Under the pieces are notes generated by a model. It was not told the origin of the DNA, ran no database searches, and was given only the letters and a program-made list of their open reading frames with translations. This document shows positions 35,573-44,002 of a stretch of 64,000 nt of DNA, piece after piece. Positions within the stretch are counted from its first letter, which is position 1, and each line of letters begins with the position of its first letter. A program made the translations under genes and the position numbers. The stretch is from Salipiger thiooxidans (lineage in GTDB: Bacteria; Pseudomonadota; Alphaproteobacteria; Rhodobacterales; Rhodobacteraceae), in the NCBI RefSeq assembly GCF_900102075.1, contig NZ_FNAV01000018.1, positions 1 to 64,000 on the forward strand, read 5' to 3'.

Positions 35573-36840
35573 TCCCCATCTACATCGTTTCCGCGCTGGT
35601 CCTGCTGCTGCTCACCGGCCTGCCGGTGGCCTTTGCGCTGGCGGCGCTGGGGACCGGGCTCATCGTGCTCAAGGGGCTTCCGCTGGCGCTGATCCCGACC
35701 AACCTCTTCGGCTCGCTCAACGATTTCGTACTGCTGGCGGTGCCGCTGTTCCTCTTGATGTCGAACATCCTGCTCAAGGGCGGCGTCGGACGCGACCTGT
35801 TCCGCGCGGTGCAAAGCTGGGTCGGCCACTGGCCGGGCGGCATCGGGGTTGCGGCGCTGCTGTCCTGCGGCATCTTCTCGGCGATCTCGGGAAGCTCCGT
35901 GACCACCGCCGCCACCGTCGGCACCGTCGCCGTGCCCGAAATGACGAAGCGCGGCTACAAGCCGTCCTTCACCCTCGGGCTGCTGGCAGCGGGAGGCACG
36001 CTGGGCATCCTCATCCCGCCGTCGATCCCGCTGATCGTCTACGGAGTCATCGCCGAGGAAAGCATCGGCAAGCTGTTCCTTGCGGGGGTCGGCCCGGGCA
36101 TCCTTCTGATCACCGTCTTCGGGCTCTATACCGTGCTGTCGGCGGCCTTCGGCGGCAATGCCGCGGCCAGCCCCCGCGCCTCGTGGTCCGAACGGACCGA
36201 GGCCACGCTGCGGGCGCTGCCGACGGTGCTGCTGGCGGTGGTGATGCTGGGCGGGATCTACGCCGGAGCCTTCACGCCGACCGAGGCGAGCGCCATCGGC
36301 GCGGCCATGGCACTGGCGATCACCGTGGCGCAGCGCTCACTGAGCTGGAGCGATTTTCTCCGGGCGGTGAAGGACAGCGTGCAGACCACCACGGTGATCT
36401 TCCTCATCGTCGTGGGCGCCAAGATCTTCGGCCAGGCGATTACGCTCTACCAGATCCCGCAGCAGGTGGCGCATATCTTCGACACCCACGTGCCGGGCAC
36501 GGTGGGCTTCATCGTCATCGTCTCGCTGATCCTGCTGTTTATCGGGCTCTTCCTCGAGAGCATGTCGATGCTGCTGATCATGGTGCCGGTGCTGCTGCCG
36601 ACCGTGCTGGGGCTCGGGCTCGACCCGATCTGGTTCGGCGTCTACTTCGTGCTGCTGATCGAGATCGCGCTGATCACGCCGCCGGTGGGGCTGAACCTCT
36701 TCGTGATCCAGGCCATCGCCAACAAGCCGCTGGTCGTGGTGGTCCGGGGCGTGGTGCCCTTCGTGCTGATGATGCTCTTCGTGGCGGCGCTGTTGTCGCT
36801 GTTCCCGCAGATCGTGCTGTGGCTGCCGTTCCACCTCTAG
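35569..36840 (+). CDS. dctM: TRAP transporter large permease (DctM family)
   Basis: A 423-residue, roughly 12-helix transport subunit. Family motifs are SAISGSSVTTAATVGTVAVP, GGTLGILIPPSIPLIVYG and TPTEASAIGA. It uses the Na+ or proton gradient to drive uptake of the DctP-bound organic acid. It is the last gene of dctPQM, with a strong terminator 110 bases downstream. Confidence 0.94.
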   Translation: MIPIYIVSALVLLLLTGLPVAFALAALGTGLIVLKGLPLALIPTNLFGSLNDFVLLAVPLFLLMSNILLKGGVGRDLFRAVQSWVGHWPGGIGVAALLSCGIFSAISGSSVTTAATVGTVAVPEMTKRGYKPSFTLGLLAAGGTLGILIPPSIPLIVYGVIAEESIGKLFLAGVGPGILLITVFGLYTVLSAAFGGNAAASPRASWSERTEATLRALPTVLLAVVMLGGIYAGAFTPTEASAIGAAMALAITVAQRSLSWSDFLRAVKDSVQTTTVIFLIVVGAKIFGQAITLYQIPQQVAHIFDTHVPGTVGFIVIVSLILLFIGLFLESMSMLLIMVPVLLPTVLGLGLDPIWFGVYFVLLIEIALITPPVGLNLFVIQAIANKPLVVVVRGVVPFVLMMLFVAALLSLFPQIVLWLPFHL

Positions 36841-36949
36841 CGTCCCGACAGCGGGGCCCAGACCCCCGCCGCGCCGCCAGAGACCTGGGTGCTGCAGACG
36901 ATCGCGACACCTCAGAGGAACGAACACTGGTAATGAATGCTGGAAACGA

Positions 36950-36975
36950 AAAAGGCGCCCCCAGGGGCGCCTTTT
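36950..36975 (+). terminator. Rho-independent terminator of dctPQM
   Basis: A perfect 12-bp stem (36950-36961 with 36964-36975) with a two-base loop, beginning AAAAGGCGCCCC and ending in TTTT. It can act on both strands. Confidence 0.9.
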
Positions 36976-37320
36976 GTGTCGAGAGCCACCGATTTTGCGC
37001 TTTCGGCCTCGGATAAGCCATTGAAACCTATAAGGTCGATTTTGAGCTCAGAATGGCTTTGTTGCAGAACTCATCAGCTTCCGGGATTCACGGCGTGAAT
37101 CCGGTGGGTTGAGAGCCTGCCATGAGCAAGCCCGAACCCGCTCGCTACCGTACGACCAACTGGAAATCCTATAACGACGCGCTGGAGCGGCGCGGATCGC
37201 TGCTCGTCTGGCTAGACCGCGACATGGACTGGCTTGCACCGAAGGCTGGCAAGCCCGGACGTCCGCCGGTCTTCTCCGACGCCGCCATCCAGTTCTGCCT
37301 GATGATCAAGGGTGAAGGGC

Positions 37321-37376
37321 GCCCGGGCAACAGTCCGGTGGACTGTTGCCAGCCCTGAACGGGCTCTGCCCCGGGC
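37321..37376. repeat. palindromic insert 1 in the transposase pseudogene
   Basis: A nested structure. The terminal 7-bp inverted repeats are GCCCGGG (37321-37327) and CCCGGGC (37370-37376). Inside are an 11-bp perfect hairpin (37326-37336 with 37340-37350) and a second small hairpin AGCCC/GGGCT (37351-37365). It interrupts the transposase frame after the codons for FCLMIK. It looks like a REP- or MITE-type element. Confidence 0.6.
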
Positions 37377-37543
37377 TCTTCGGCCTGCCGCTTCGGCAAA
37401 CGACCGGAATGGTCGCCAGCATCCTCGAGATGGCTGGTCTGGACTGGCCGGTCCCGCACTTCTCCACGCTCAGCCGCCGCCAGAAGACAATCGCGGTCCA
37501 GCTTTCGTCGCGCCGGGTTCCGGGCCCTCTGAACCTGCTGGTG

Positions 37544-37585
37544 CCCTCTCGGGACATTGCTTCGCAATACCCTGCCGGGTGACAG
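37544..37585. repeat. palindromic insert 2 in the transposase pseudogene
   Basis: It begins CCCTCTCG, carries the hairpin ATTGC-TTC-GCAAT, and ends in a CCTGCCGGG tail. It sits on the codons for the first catalytic Asp. It shares its head, centre and tail with insert 3. Confidence 0.5.
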
Positions 37586-37737
37586 ACCGCGCCGGGATCA
37601 GGTTCCTAGGCGACGGAGAGTGGCTGGCGAGGAAGCATGGCACCCACCGCCGCCGCCAGTACCGCAAGGCCCATCTGGCGATGGACACGGAGACCGGCGA
37701 CATCGGGGCGGTGGAATTCACCTCTAGCCGCGAGGGC

Positions 37738-37782
37738 CCCTCTCGTGGTTCTGCTGCGCAAACCACTGTCAGGCAGTGGACA
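37738..37782. repeat. palindromic insert 3 in the transposase pseudogene
   Basis: It begins CCCTCTCG like insert 2. It has a GTGGTT/AACCAC stem around CTGCTGCGCA and a CTGTCAGGCAGTGG tail. It breaks the transposase frame after the codons for EFTSSREG. Confidence 0.5.
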
Positions 37783-37893
37783 CCTCGATCTTCTGGACCA
37801 GATCCCGGAAAACGAGGAAATCGGCACCGTTACCGGTGATGGCACCTTCGACACCCACCGTTGCCATGCGGCGATCCTTGCACGCGGCGGCAC

Positions 37894-37939
37894 AGGGGCT
37901 CGGGCACTCCTTCGGACCGGGGGCAGTCATGCCCTCGCT
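37894..37939. repeat. possible in-frame insert 4 in the transposase pseudogene
   Basis: About 45 bases between the codons for AILARGGT and PIRRNGRLW have no counterpart in IS5-type transposases. Only weak GGGCA/TGCCC symmetry is seen. It adds about 15 residues without shifting the frame. Confidence 0.3.
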
Positions 37940-38223
37940 CCCATCCGCAGAAATGGCCGCCTCTGGAAAGAAGATTGCCCCGCCGCCTTGGTCCGCAACG
38001 ATATCCTGAGGGCAACCCGGCGCCTCGGCCGGGCGATCTGGAAAAGGTGGTCCCGCTATCATGCCCGCAGCCGGGTCGAGGCCCGGATGAGGACCCTGAA
38101 ATCCTTCGGCCAGCGGATCACCTCGAGGGCCTCCGGACCCCCGACAGCCGAGATCGAACGCGTGGCCTGACCTCAGCTGGGAAAGAGCCCTCATGTCCTG
38201 AAGCCGACTTCTGCAACAATGCC

Positions 38224-38430
38224 GGCGTGACTCCACACGTGCTCAGGCACACCGCTGCTGTTCACATGGCTGAGGCTGGCATCTCGATGGACGAGATCGC
38301 CCAGTATCTCGGCCACTCGGACACCCGGATCACCGCCTCGACCCACGCGCGTCACAGCCCCGAGCACCTGCGCAGAGCGGCAAAGACACTGGAGTTCGAC
38401 CAGGCGTCCGGTTCAACGAACCAGGGGGAA
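38224..38430 (+). pseudogene. tyrosine recombinase/integrase C-terminal stump
   Basis: The frame reads TPHVLRHTAAVHMAEAGISM, then DEIAQYLGHSDTRITA and SPEHLRRAAKTLEF. This is the C-terminal catalytic part of a phage-type integrase, with the HxxR and LGHS motifs. The upstream part is replaced by the IS right end. Where the family has the nucleophile Tyr (S/T-TYARYSPEH), this copy has His at both Tyr positions (THARHS). No stop codon ends it before the tRNA. It is clearly defunct. Confidence 0.8.
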
Positions 38431-38444
38431 CTGTTTGAGAAACG

Positions 38445-38470
38445 AACAAGGCGCCCGAAGGCGCCTTGTT
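38445..38470. terminator. terminator of tRNA-Pro
   Basis: A perfect 11-bp stem (38445-38455 with 38460-38470) with a CGAA loop, starting 5 bases beyond the tRNA 3' end on the minus strand and followed there by a T-rich stretch. Confidence 0.85.
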
Positions 38471-38474
38471 TCAT

Positions 38475-38551
38475 TGGTCGGAGTGAGAGGATTCGAACCT
38501 CCGGCCCCTGCCTCCCGAAGACAGTGCTCTACCAGGCTGAGCTACACTCCG
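38475..38551 (-). tRNA. tRNA-Pro (anticodon CGG)
   Basis: A 77-base cloverleaf. The acceptor pairs CGGAGTG with CACTCCG. The D-arm is TAGCTCAGCCTGGTAGAGCA. The anticodon stem encloses TTCGGGA (anticodon CGG), and the T-arm contains GGTTCGAATCC. The discriminator A and CCA (38475-38477) are encoded. An integrase stump abuts the 3' end, the usual place for island integration. Confidence 0.95.
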
Positions 38552-38595
38552 ACCGTGGCGGGCGGGATACCCCAGCCGCAGGGGTTTGGCAAGGC

Positions 38596-39573
38596 TCATT
38601 GCGGGGTTTCTTGCAGGGTTTTTTCACGCCGCCCCAAGGCACGCAGAAGCGGCCCGATCCGCAGCGAGGTGCCGGTCTCGAAACGGGTGCGCGTGCGCAG
38701 CACGGGCGTGTTCTCCGAGGCCGTGCTGCGGCTCTCGCGGAGCACGATGTAGACCCCCGAGCCGATGATGAGCACCGCCCCCGCAAGAGTCATCGCGTCG
38801 GGCCATTCGTCGAAGAACAGCGCCCCGTAGAGCGTCGCCCACAGGAGCTGCGAATACTGCATCGGTGCCACGATCACCGCCTCGCCGTTGCGGTAGGCGC
38901 CGATCAGCACGAAGCCCCCGGTGATGGCCAGCACCGCCATAACCCCCACCGCGCCCAGATGCTCGATCGGCATCGGCTGGTAGACGAAGGGCAGCGCGCA
39001 GGCCATGATCACGAAGTTGGTCAGCATCGGGTAGAGCAGCAGCACGACCGAGCGCTCTTCTTGCCCGATCTTGCGCACCACGATGGCGGCCAGCGCTCCG
39101 GTACACGCACCGACCAGCGCCGCGGCATGACCCAGCGTGAGCTCGGTCCGGCCGGGGCGCAGCACCACGATGACGCCCGCGAGCCCCACCAGTACCGCGA
39201 TCCAGCGCCGCAGCCGGACACGCTCGCCCAGGATGGGAATCGCCAGCACGGTGATCACCAGCGGCTGCGCAAAGAGGATGGCGTAGGTCTGCGCCAGCGG
39301 CAGCACCGAGAAGGCGTAGAACACGCAGATCCCGGTGATCACCGCCGAGACCGTGCGCAGCGCCGTCCACCACGGGTGGATCGGCCGCAGGTGACCCGGG
39401 GTGGTGTCGCGGATCAGCATGAGACTCACCAGCGGAAAGCTGAAGAGCACCGAGAAGAAGACGATCTGGAAGGGCGCGTAGCTTCCGCCGAGGAATTTCA
39501 CGACGACGTCGTGCGAGGCGAAGAGCGCGAAGGAAAGCAGCGCGAGAAGTGCGCCTTTTGCATTATGTGCCAT
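38596..39573 (-). CDS. EamA/DMT-superfamily transporter
   Basis: A 325-residue inner-membrane protein with about ten helices in two EamA repeats (LLSFALFASHDVVVKFLGG and LVGACTGALAAIVVRKIGQ). The substrate is unknown; the family exports amino acids and other metabolites. The start at 39573 (MAHNAKGALLALL) gives the standard N-terminus; no strong Shine-Dalgarno is visible. It is convergent with the tRNA side and divergent from the Na/Pi relic. Confidence 0.9.
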   Translation of the reverse strand: MAHNAKGALLALLSFALFASHDVVVKFLGGSYAPFQIVFFSVLFSFPLVSLMLIRDTTPGHLRPIHPWWTALRTVSAVITGICVFYAFSVLPLAQTYAILFAQPLVITVLAIPILGERVRLRRWIAVLVGLAGVIVVLRPGRTELTLGHAAALVGACTGALAAIVVRKIGQEERSVVLLLYPMLTNFVIMACALPFVYQPMPIEHLGAVGVMAVLAITGGFVLIGAYRNGEAVIVAPMQYSQLLWATLYGALFFDEWPDAMTLAGAVLIIGSGVYIVLRESRSTASENTPVLRTRTRFETGTSLRIGPLLRALGRREKTLQETPQ

Positions 39574-39725
39574 TCTGGAGAGTGCCGCGACAGAAGAGAG
39601 GAGGAGGAGGGAAACGGCTTCGAGTCTGTCACCGCTCGCGAGCGCTAACAAGGGCAGTTGCCACCCTCGCGTGCGCTTGCTGCAGGTTTGCGCGAATGCC
39701 AGGCTCTCGGATGGGGGATCGGACA

Positions 39726-40336
39726 ATGGATCCGGACATACTGTCGGTGCCGGGCGGCGTCGGGCTGTTCCTGTTCGGGATGCTGGCGATGACCGGCGCG
39801 CTGCGCGGCCTCGGGAGTCGCCAGGTGCGGGCGATTCTCGCGCGGTCCAGCACCTCGCCGCTGACCAGCGCGACCTCGGGTACGGTCACCACCGCGGTCA
39901 TCCAGTCCCCGAGCGCCGGAGCCGCGGCGGCGCTGGACGAGCTGCACGGCTGTCTCGCGCGGATCCGCGAGCCCGCCGATGCGGTGACCGCGACCAAGCG
40001 CTGCTCGGCGCTCCTGCAGCAGTACCACCATATGAACCGCCTCGCGCCGCGCATGACCCGCGAGGACGGGATGCAGCGGCCGCTCACAGGCATCGGGCTG
40101 CACCGACCCGCTCTGGCCTTCGGCGCGGTGCTGCAACGGGCCGCACAGTGAGAGCGGCGCGCCGCGGAGCTTCAGAGGCTCGCGCGGCTGGACGCCGGGC
40201 GCCCCCGAAGACTGCGGCGGCAGGCTTGGCTGAGGGAGCACGCGGGGCTGGTCGGCATGTGCGAGGTTTTGAGCTCGCCAACTCTATGCGGTGGCGGAAG
40301 CGGGCGGCGCGGTACGCCGCCCGGTCAATGCAGTAA
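39726..40336 (+). pseudogene. Na/Pi cotransporter family gene, internally deleted and frameshifted
   Basis: From the ATG at 39726 the frame gives the typical N-terminus (GGVGLFLFGMLAMTGALRGL, then SPLTSATSGTVTTAVIQSPSA). After about 60 residues it jumps to the PhoU-like C-terminal part and ends at 40151. Matching C-terminal sequence (ANSMRWRKRAARYAARSMQ) continues in another frame to 40336. Several hundred codons of the membrane domain are missing compared with intact family members. Confidence 0.7.
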
Positions 40337-40410
40337 GGTGAGCTTCCCGCAAGCGATATGCCTGCAACGCCGGACCGGGACCGGCTGGAACCAGTGCCCG
40401 CAGGGGCGCC

Positions 40411-41514
40411 TCAGAGGCTCGCGTCGAGGGCGGCGAGGATCGCGTCGCCCATGCCCGAGGTCGAGACCGGGGTCGCACCCTCTTCGCCCAGCAAGTCGGC
40501 GGTGCGGACACCGTCGGCGAGCACCGTCTCGATGGCCTTCTCGAGGCGCTCGGCCTCGGCGCCCTGGTCGAAGCTGTAACGCAGCGCCATGGCGAAGGAG
40601 AGGACGCAGGCGATCGGGTTCGCCTTGCCCTGCCCCGCGATGTCGGGCGCGGAGCCGTGCACCGGCTCGTAGAGCGCCTTGGGACGGCCGTTGGCCATCG
40701 GGGCACCGAGCGAGGCCGAGGGCAGCATGCCCAGCGAACCGGTCAGCATGGCGGCGGCATCCGACAGCAGGTCACCGAAGAGGTTGTCGGTCACGATCAC
40801 GTCGAACTGCTTGGGCCAGCGGCAGAGCTGCATGGCGCCGGCGTCGGCATACATGTGGCTGAGCTCGACCTCGGGGTATTCCTTGCCGACCTCGGTGACG
40901 ACCTCGCGCCAGAGAATGCCGGATTCCATGACATTGGCCTTCTCCATCGAGCAGACCTTCTTGCCACGGCGCATCGCCAGCTCGAAGGCCGAGCGGGCCA
41001 CGCGGTCGATCTCGGACTCGGTGTAGCGCTGGGTGTTGATGCCGACGCGCTCGTTGCCCTCTTCGATGATGCCGCGCGGCTCGCCGAAGTAGATGCCCGA
41101 GGTCAGTTCGCGCACGATCATGATGTCGAGCCCGGCCACCACGTCCTTCTTCAGCGACGAGAAATCGGCCAGCGCGTCGAAGCACTGGGCGGGGCGCAGG
41201 TTGGCGTAGAGGTCCATCTCCTTGCGCAGCCGCAGCAGGCCGCGCTCGGGCTTCACCGAGAAGTCGAGGACGTCGTATTTCGGACCGCCCACGGCGCCGA
41301 GCAGGACGGCGTCGACCTCCTGCGCCTTGGCCATGGTGTCGTCATGCAGAGGCGTGCCGTGCTTGTCGTAGGCGGCGCCGCCCACGAGATCCTCGCTCAC
41401 ATCGAAGGTGAGGCCGCGCTTGTCGCCATACCAGTCGATGATCCGCCGCACCTCGGCCATGACTTCGGGGCCGATGCCGTCGCCCGGCAGGATCAGAAGC
41501 GAAGGGTTGCTCAT
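40411..41514 (-). CDS. leuB: 3-isopropylmalate dehydrogenase
   Basis: A 367-residue NAD-dependent decarboxylating dehydrogenase of leucine synthesis. It reads [20 protein letters not shown], with the substrate-binding segment [17 protein letters not shown] and metal-site Asp residues near [10 protein letters not shown] and [12 protein letters not shown]. It is separated from leuCD by about 5 kb that includes two pseudogenes. Confidence 0.96.
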   Translation of the reverse strand: MSNPSLLILPGDGIGPEVMAEVRRIIDWYGDKRGLTFDVSEDLVGGAAYDKHGTPLHDDTMAKAQEVDAVLLGAVGGPKYDVLDFSVKPERGLLRLRKEMDLYANLRPAQCFDALADFSSLKKDVVAGLDIMIVRELTSGIYFGEPRGIIEEGNERVGINTQRYTESEIDRVARSAFELAMRRGKKVCSMEKANVMESGILWREVVTEVGKEYPEVELSHMYADAGAMQLCRWPKQFDVIVTDNLFGDLLSDAAAMLTGSLGMLPSASLGAPMANGRPKALYEPVHGSAPDIAGQGKANPIACVLSFAMALRYSFDQGAEAERLEKAIETVLADGVRTADLLGEEGATPVSTSGMGDAILAALDASL

Positions 41515-41570
41515 GGGAATATCCTCTCCTCGGAATGTCCCGCATCGGGTATCCCTTGGGGCCGGAATGG

Positions 41571-42365
41571 TCAAGAAAACAACGGTGATAACCCGTCTTC
41601 CAGAAGCTCCCGGACCCGCGCGATGCGCGGCGTGCGCCGCATCGCCTCGTGCACCGTGAGATAGACCGGAAGCCCCGGCAGCCGCAGCCCGGGAAGCAGT
41701 CGCTCGAGCCGCGGATCGCGGTCGGCGATGTTGCATTGCAGCACCCCGATGCCGCAGCCCGAGACTACCAGCTCGTAGCCGGTCACGAAGTCGTCGCAGC
41801 GGGTGCTGAACCAGTCGCGGGTCGCCGGCAGCCCCATGTCGCGCATGGCGCGCAGCATCATGTCCCGGCGGTCGAGCCCCACCAGATCGCTCTGCCAGAG
41901 CGCCTCGACCGTGTCCGGGCGCCCCCGGCGGTCGAGGTAGTCCCGGGCGGCATAGACGCCCATCTCGAGATCGCCGAGGTGGCGCAACACGAGGTCGAGC
42001 TGCTCGGGGCGGTACATGCGGACGGCAATGTCGGCCTCGCGGTAGTGCAGGTTCTCGGTCTGGTCTGTCGGCACGAGGTCGATGGCGATCTCGGGCTCGA
42101 GCGTCCGGATCCGGGCGATGATCGGCGGCAGGTGGTAGCGGGCGGACATCACGCTCGCGGTGATCCGCACCGTGCCCGCCAGCCGCTCGGAGCGGCCCTC
42201 CGCCGCCAGCCGCAGCGACTGCAGGCTGTCGCGCATTGCCTGCGCATGGGGCAGGAGCGCGGCACCGGTCTCGGTGAGGTCGAGCCCGCGCGGCTGACGC
42301 CGGAACAGCTCGACCCCGAGCTGCCGCTCGATCCCGCGCACCTGCCGGCCGACCGTGGGCTGGCT
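41571..42365 (-). pseudogene. LysR-family regulator, 5' end deleted
   Basis: The frame matches LysR regulators from the middle of the helix-turn-helix ([20 protein letters not shown]) through a complete effector-binding domain. Upstream of 42366 the similarity stops and a TAG closes the frame, so the first helices and start codon are lost. A GTG at 42341 could start a 256-residue protein lacking a working DNA-binding domain. The break coincides with the start of the divergent epimerase fragment. Confidence 0.75.
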
Positions 42366-43122
42366 GGTGCCCTACCAGCGCTGGGAGGCCGAGATGCCGG
42401 AGCTCACCGACCGGCTCATCGACGCCGCGCGCAGTTCGGGCGCGACCATCCTTCAGCCGGCCAACGTCTACGTCTTTGGCGAGGGCGCGCCCAAGCTTCT
42501 CGGCACCGACACGCCGCACCGCGCCCGCAACCGGCTCGGGCGGGTGCGGATCGAGATGGAAGAGCGCCTGCGCGCTTCCGGCCTGCCGGTGATCCTGCTG
42601 CGGGCGGGCAATTTCCTCGACGACGAGCCGTCGGGCAACTGGTTCGACAAGGTGATGGTCCCCAACCTTCGGAAGGGCACTCTGACCTGGCCGGGCAACC
42701 CGATGATCCCACATGCCTGGGCCTGGCTGCCCGACCTCGCCGAAGCGGCGCGGATGCTGGCCGACTGCCGCACCGAACTGCCGCGCTTCGCCGACATCCC
42801 CTTCCCCGGCTTCACGCTCTCCGGTCAGGAGATGGCGGCGCAACTCGGCCGCATCGTCGGGCGCGACATCGCGATCCGGCCGCTGCGCTGGTGGATGCTG
42901 CAGCTTGCCCAGCCGGTCTGCGGCAGCGCCGGAGGGCTGTTCGAGATGCGCTACCTCTGGGACATGCCGCACCGGCTCGACCCGGCGCCGCTGGCGAGGC
43001 TGCTGCCGGAGTTCCGCGCCACCCCGGTCGACGAGGCGCTGCGCCGCGCCACCGCGCATCTCACGGCAGGGACAGGGTCACGGACACCAGCCGATGCCGC
43101 TGCCCCTCGACGGGCGGCCTGA
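42366..43122 (+). pseudogene. NAD-dependent epimerase/dehydratase, 5' end deleted
   Basis: The frame encodes the latter part of an extended SDR sugar-epimerase-like protein ([20 protein letters not shown] and [14 protein letters not shown]). The N-terminal Rossmann GxxGxxG segment is absent and similarity begins exactly where the LysR fragment ends. The YxxxK catalytic pattern is not visible. The 3' end overlaps the convergent EEP gene. An in-frame ATG at 42355 derives from LysR antisense sequence. Confidence 0.75.
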
Positions 43123-44002
43123 CCTCGGCCCCGATGACCTCGAGCCCGGCGGCGGGGAGGATGTAGCTCACCCGCATCGGGCCCGGGCCGTCCCAGACCA
43201 CCGTCGGCGCATCGGGCAGCGGATCCTGCAGCCGCGGGTCCGCGAGCACCTGCGCGATGGCCTCGTGGCGGCCGTCGCCCCGCACCGGGTCGACGTTGGC
43301 ATTGCCGATCAACACCGGAGCACCGGGCAACGCACAACCGAGCCCGCCGTCGAGACACTGCATCCAGAGCCCCAGCTCATCGTGGTTGCGGCGCCCGTTG
43401 CGGTCCTCGGGCCCGTCGAAGACCGGCGGCGTCGCAGCCCATGCCAGCAACGCGAGCGGCGTGCTCCCGGTGTCGAGCGACAGCACCCAATGCGCCGAGG
43501 AGGACAGCCGCTGCACCTTTGGCGCCGGGTCCTCCGCCTGCCGCAGGTTTCCCGGCAGGTCGCTCCAGAGCAGGTCGGTGAACGCCGCCACCAGCGACAG
43601 CGGGCGCGTCGACAGCACCGCCATGCCGCCCTGCCCCGAGAACTCGCCATACCCCTGCGCATCGCGCGGCCCGCCGAGCAGCCCGTCCCCGTCGAGATCC
43701 AGCCCCGTCGGCCTTCCCGCGTTCGGCCGCCGCGCGAACCGGTGCGGATAGCGCGCGCCCGCGGCATCCAGCGCGTCGGCCAGCGCCCTCAGCGCGACAC
43801 CGCCGTGATCGTAGTCCACATCCGTCAGCAGCAGCACGTCGGGCGCGACCTCGGCGATCTCAGTCACCACCGCCGCAAGCTCTCCGCCGCCGATGTCGCG
43901 CAGCAGCAGGCCGGGACCGTCGCGCGACAGGTCCGCGTTCCAGGTGGCAAGGCTCAGGGGGTCGGCATGCAGCGCCCCGGCAAGGAGCAGCGAGACGATC
44001 AG
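43061..44002 (-). CDS. endonuclease/exonuclease/phosphatase (EEP) family secreted protein
   Basis: A protein of about 313 residues with a signal peptide ([12 protein letters not shown]) followed by an EEP-type domain ([43 protein letters not shown] and VSYILPA). The usual GDFN motif reads GNANVDP, so a catalytic role is unsure. No ATG, GTG or TTG lies near the signal peptide. A CTG at 44002 overlaps the upstream stop (CTGA), giving a plausible coupled start. Otherwise an ATG at 44116 adds 38 basic residues that would mask the signal. Confidence 0.8.
   Translation of the reverse strand: MIVSLLLAGALHADPLSLATWNADLSRDGPGLLLRDIGGGELAAVVTEIAEVAPDVLLLTDVDYDHGGVALRALADALDAAGARYPHRFARRPNAGRPTGLDLDGDGLLGGPRDAQGYGEFSGQGGMAVLSTRPLSLVAAFTDLLWSDLPGNLRQAEDPAPKVQRLSSSAHWVLSLDTGSTPLALLAWAATPPVFDGPEDRNGRRNHDELGLWMQCLDGGLGCALPGAPVLIGNANVDPVRGDGRHEAIAQVLADPRLQDPLPDAPTVVWDGPGPMRVSYILPAAGLEVIGAEVRPPVEGQRHRLVSVTLSLP

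Larger units (their letters stand above)
37122..38170 (+). pseudogene. IS5-family transposase, frameshifted and interrupted
   Basis: The transposase can be read only in pieces. The first runs from 37122 (SKPEPARYRTTNWKSYND), the second from about 37377 (LFGLPLRQTTGMVASI). The third runs from about 37590 (IRFLGDGEWLARKHG) and the fourth from about 37790 to 38170 (LLDQIPENEEIGTVTGDG). The first catalytic Asp (family LLxDSTG) is destroyed by an insert at 37544. The second Asp (GDGTFDT) and the Glu (RSRVEARM) remain. The C-terminus is shortened. It cannot encode active transposase. Confidence 0.85.
37055..38223 (+). mobile_element. decayed IS5-family insertion sequence
   Basis: The ends are 15-base inverted repeats: GGCTTTGTTGCAGAA at 37055-37069 and its near-complement TTCTGCAACAATGCC at 38209-38223 (one mismatch). 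Inside are the pieces of an IS5-type transposase in several frames, interrupted by short palindromic inserts. The bases flanking the two ends do not form a visible target duplication. The right end abuts an integrase stump, so the IS probably landed in an older integrase gene. Confidence 0.85.

Noticed and set aside
37861-39648. Continuous plus-strand frame running through the transposase tail, integrase stump, tRNA and transporter antisense
   Set aside because: It joins unrelated pieces; only 38224-38430 (integrase) has meaning in this frame.
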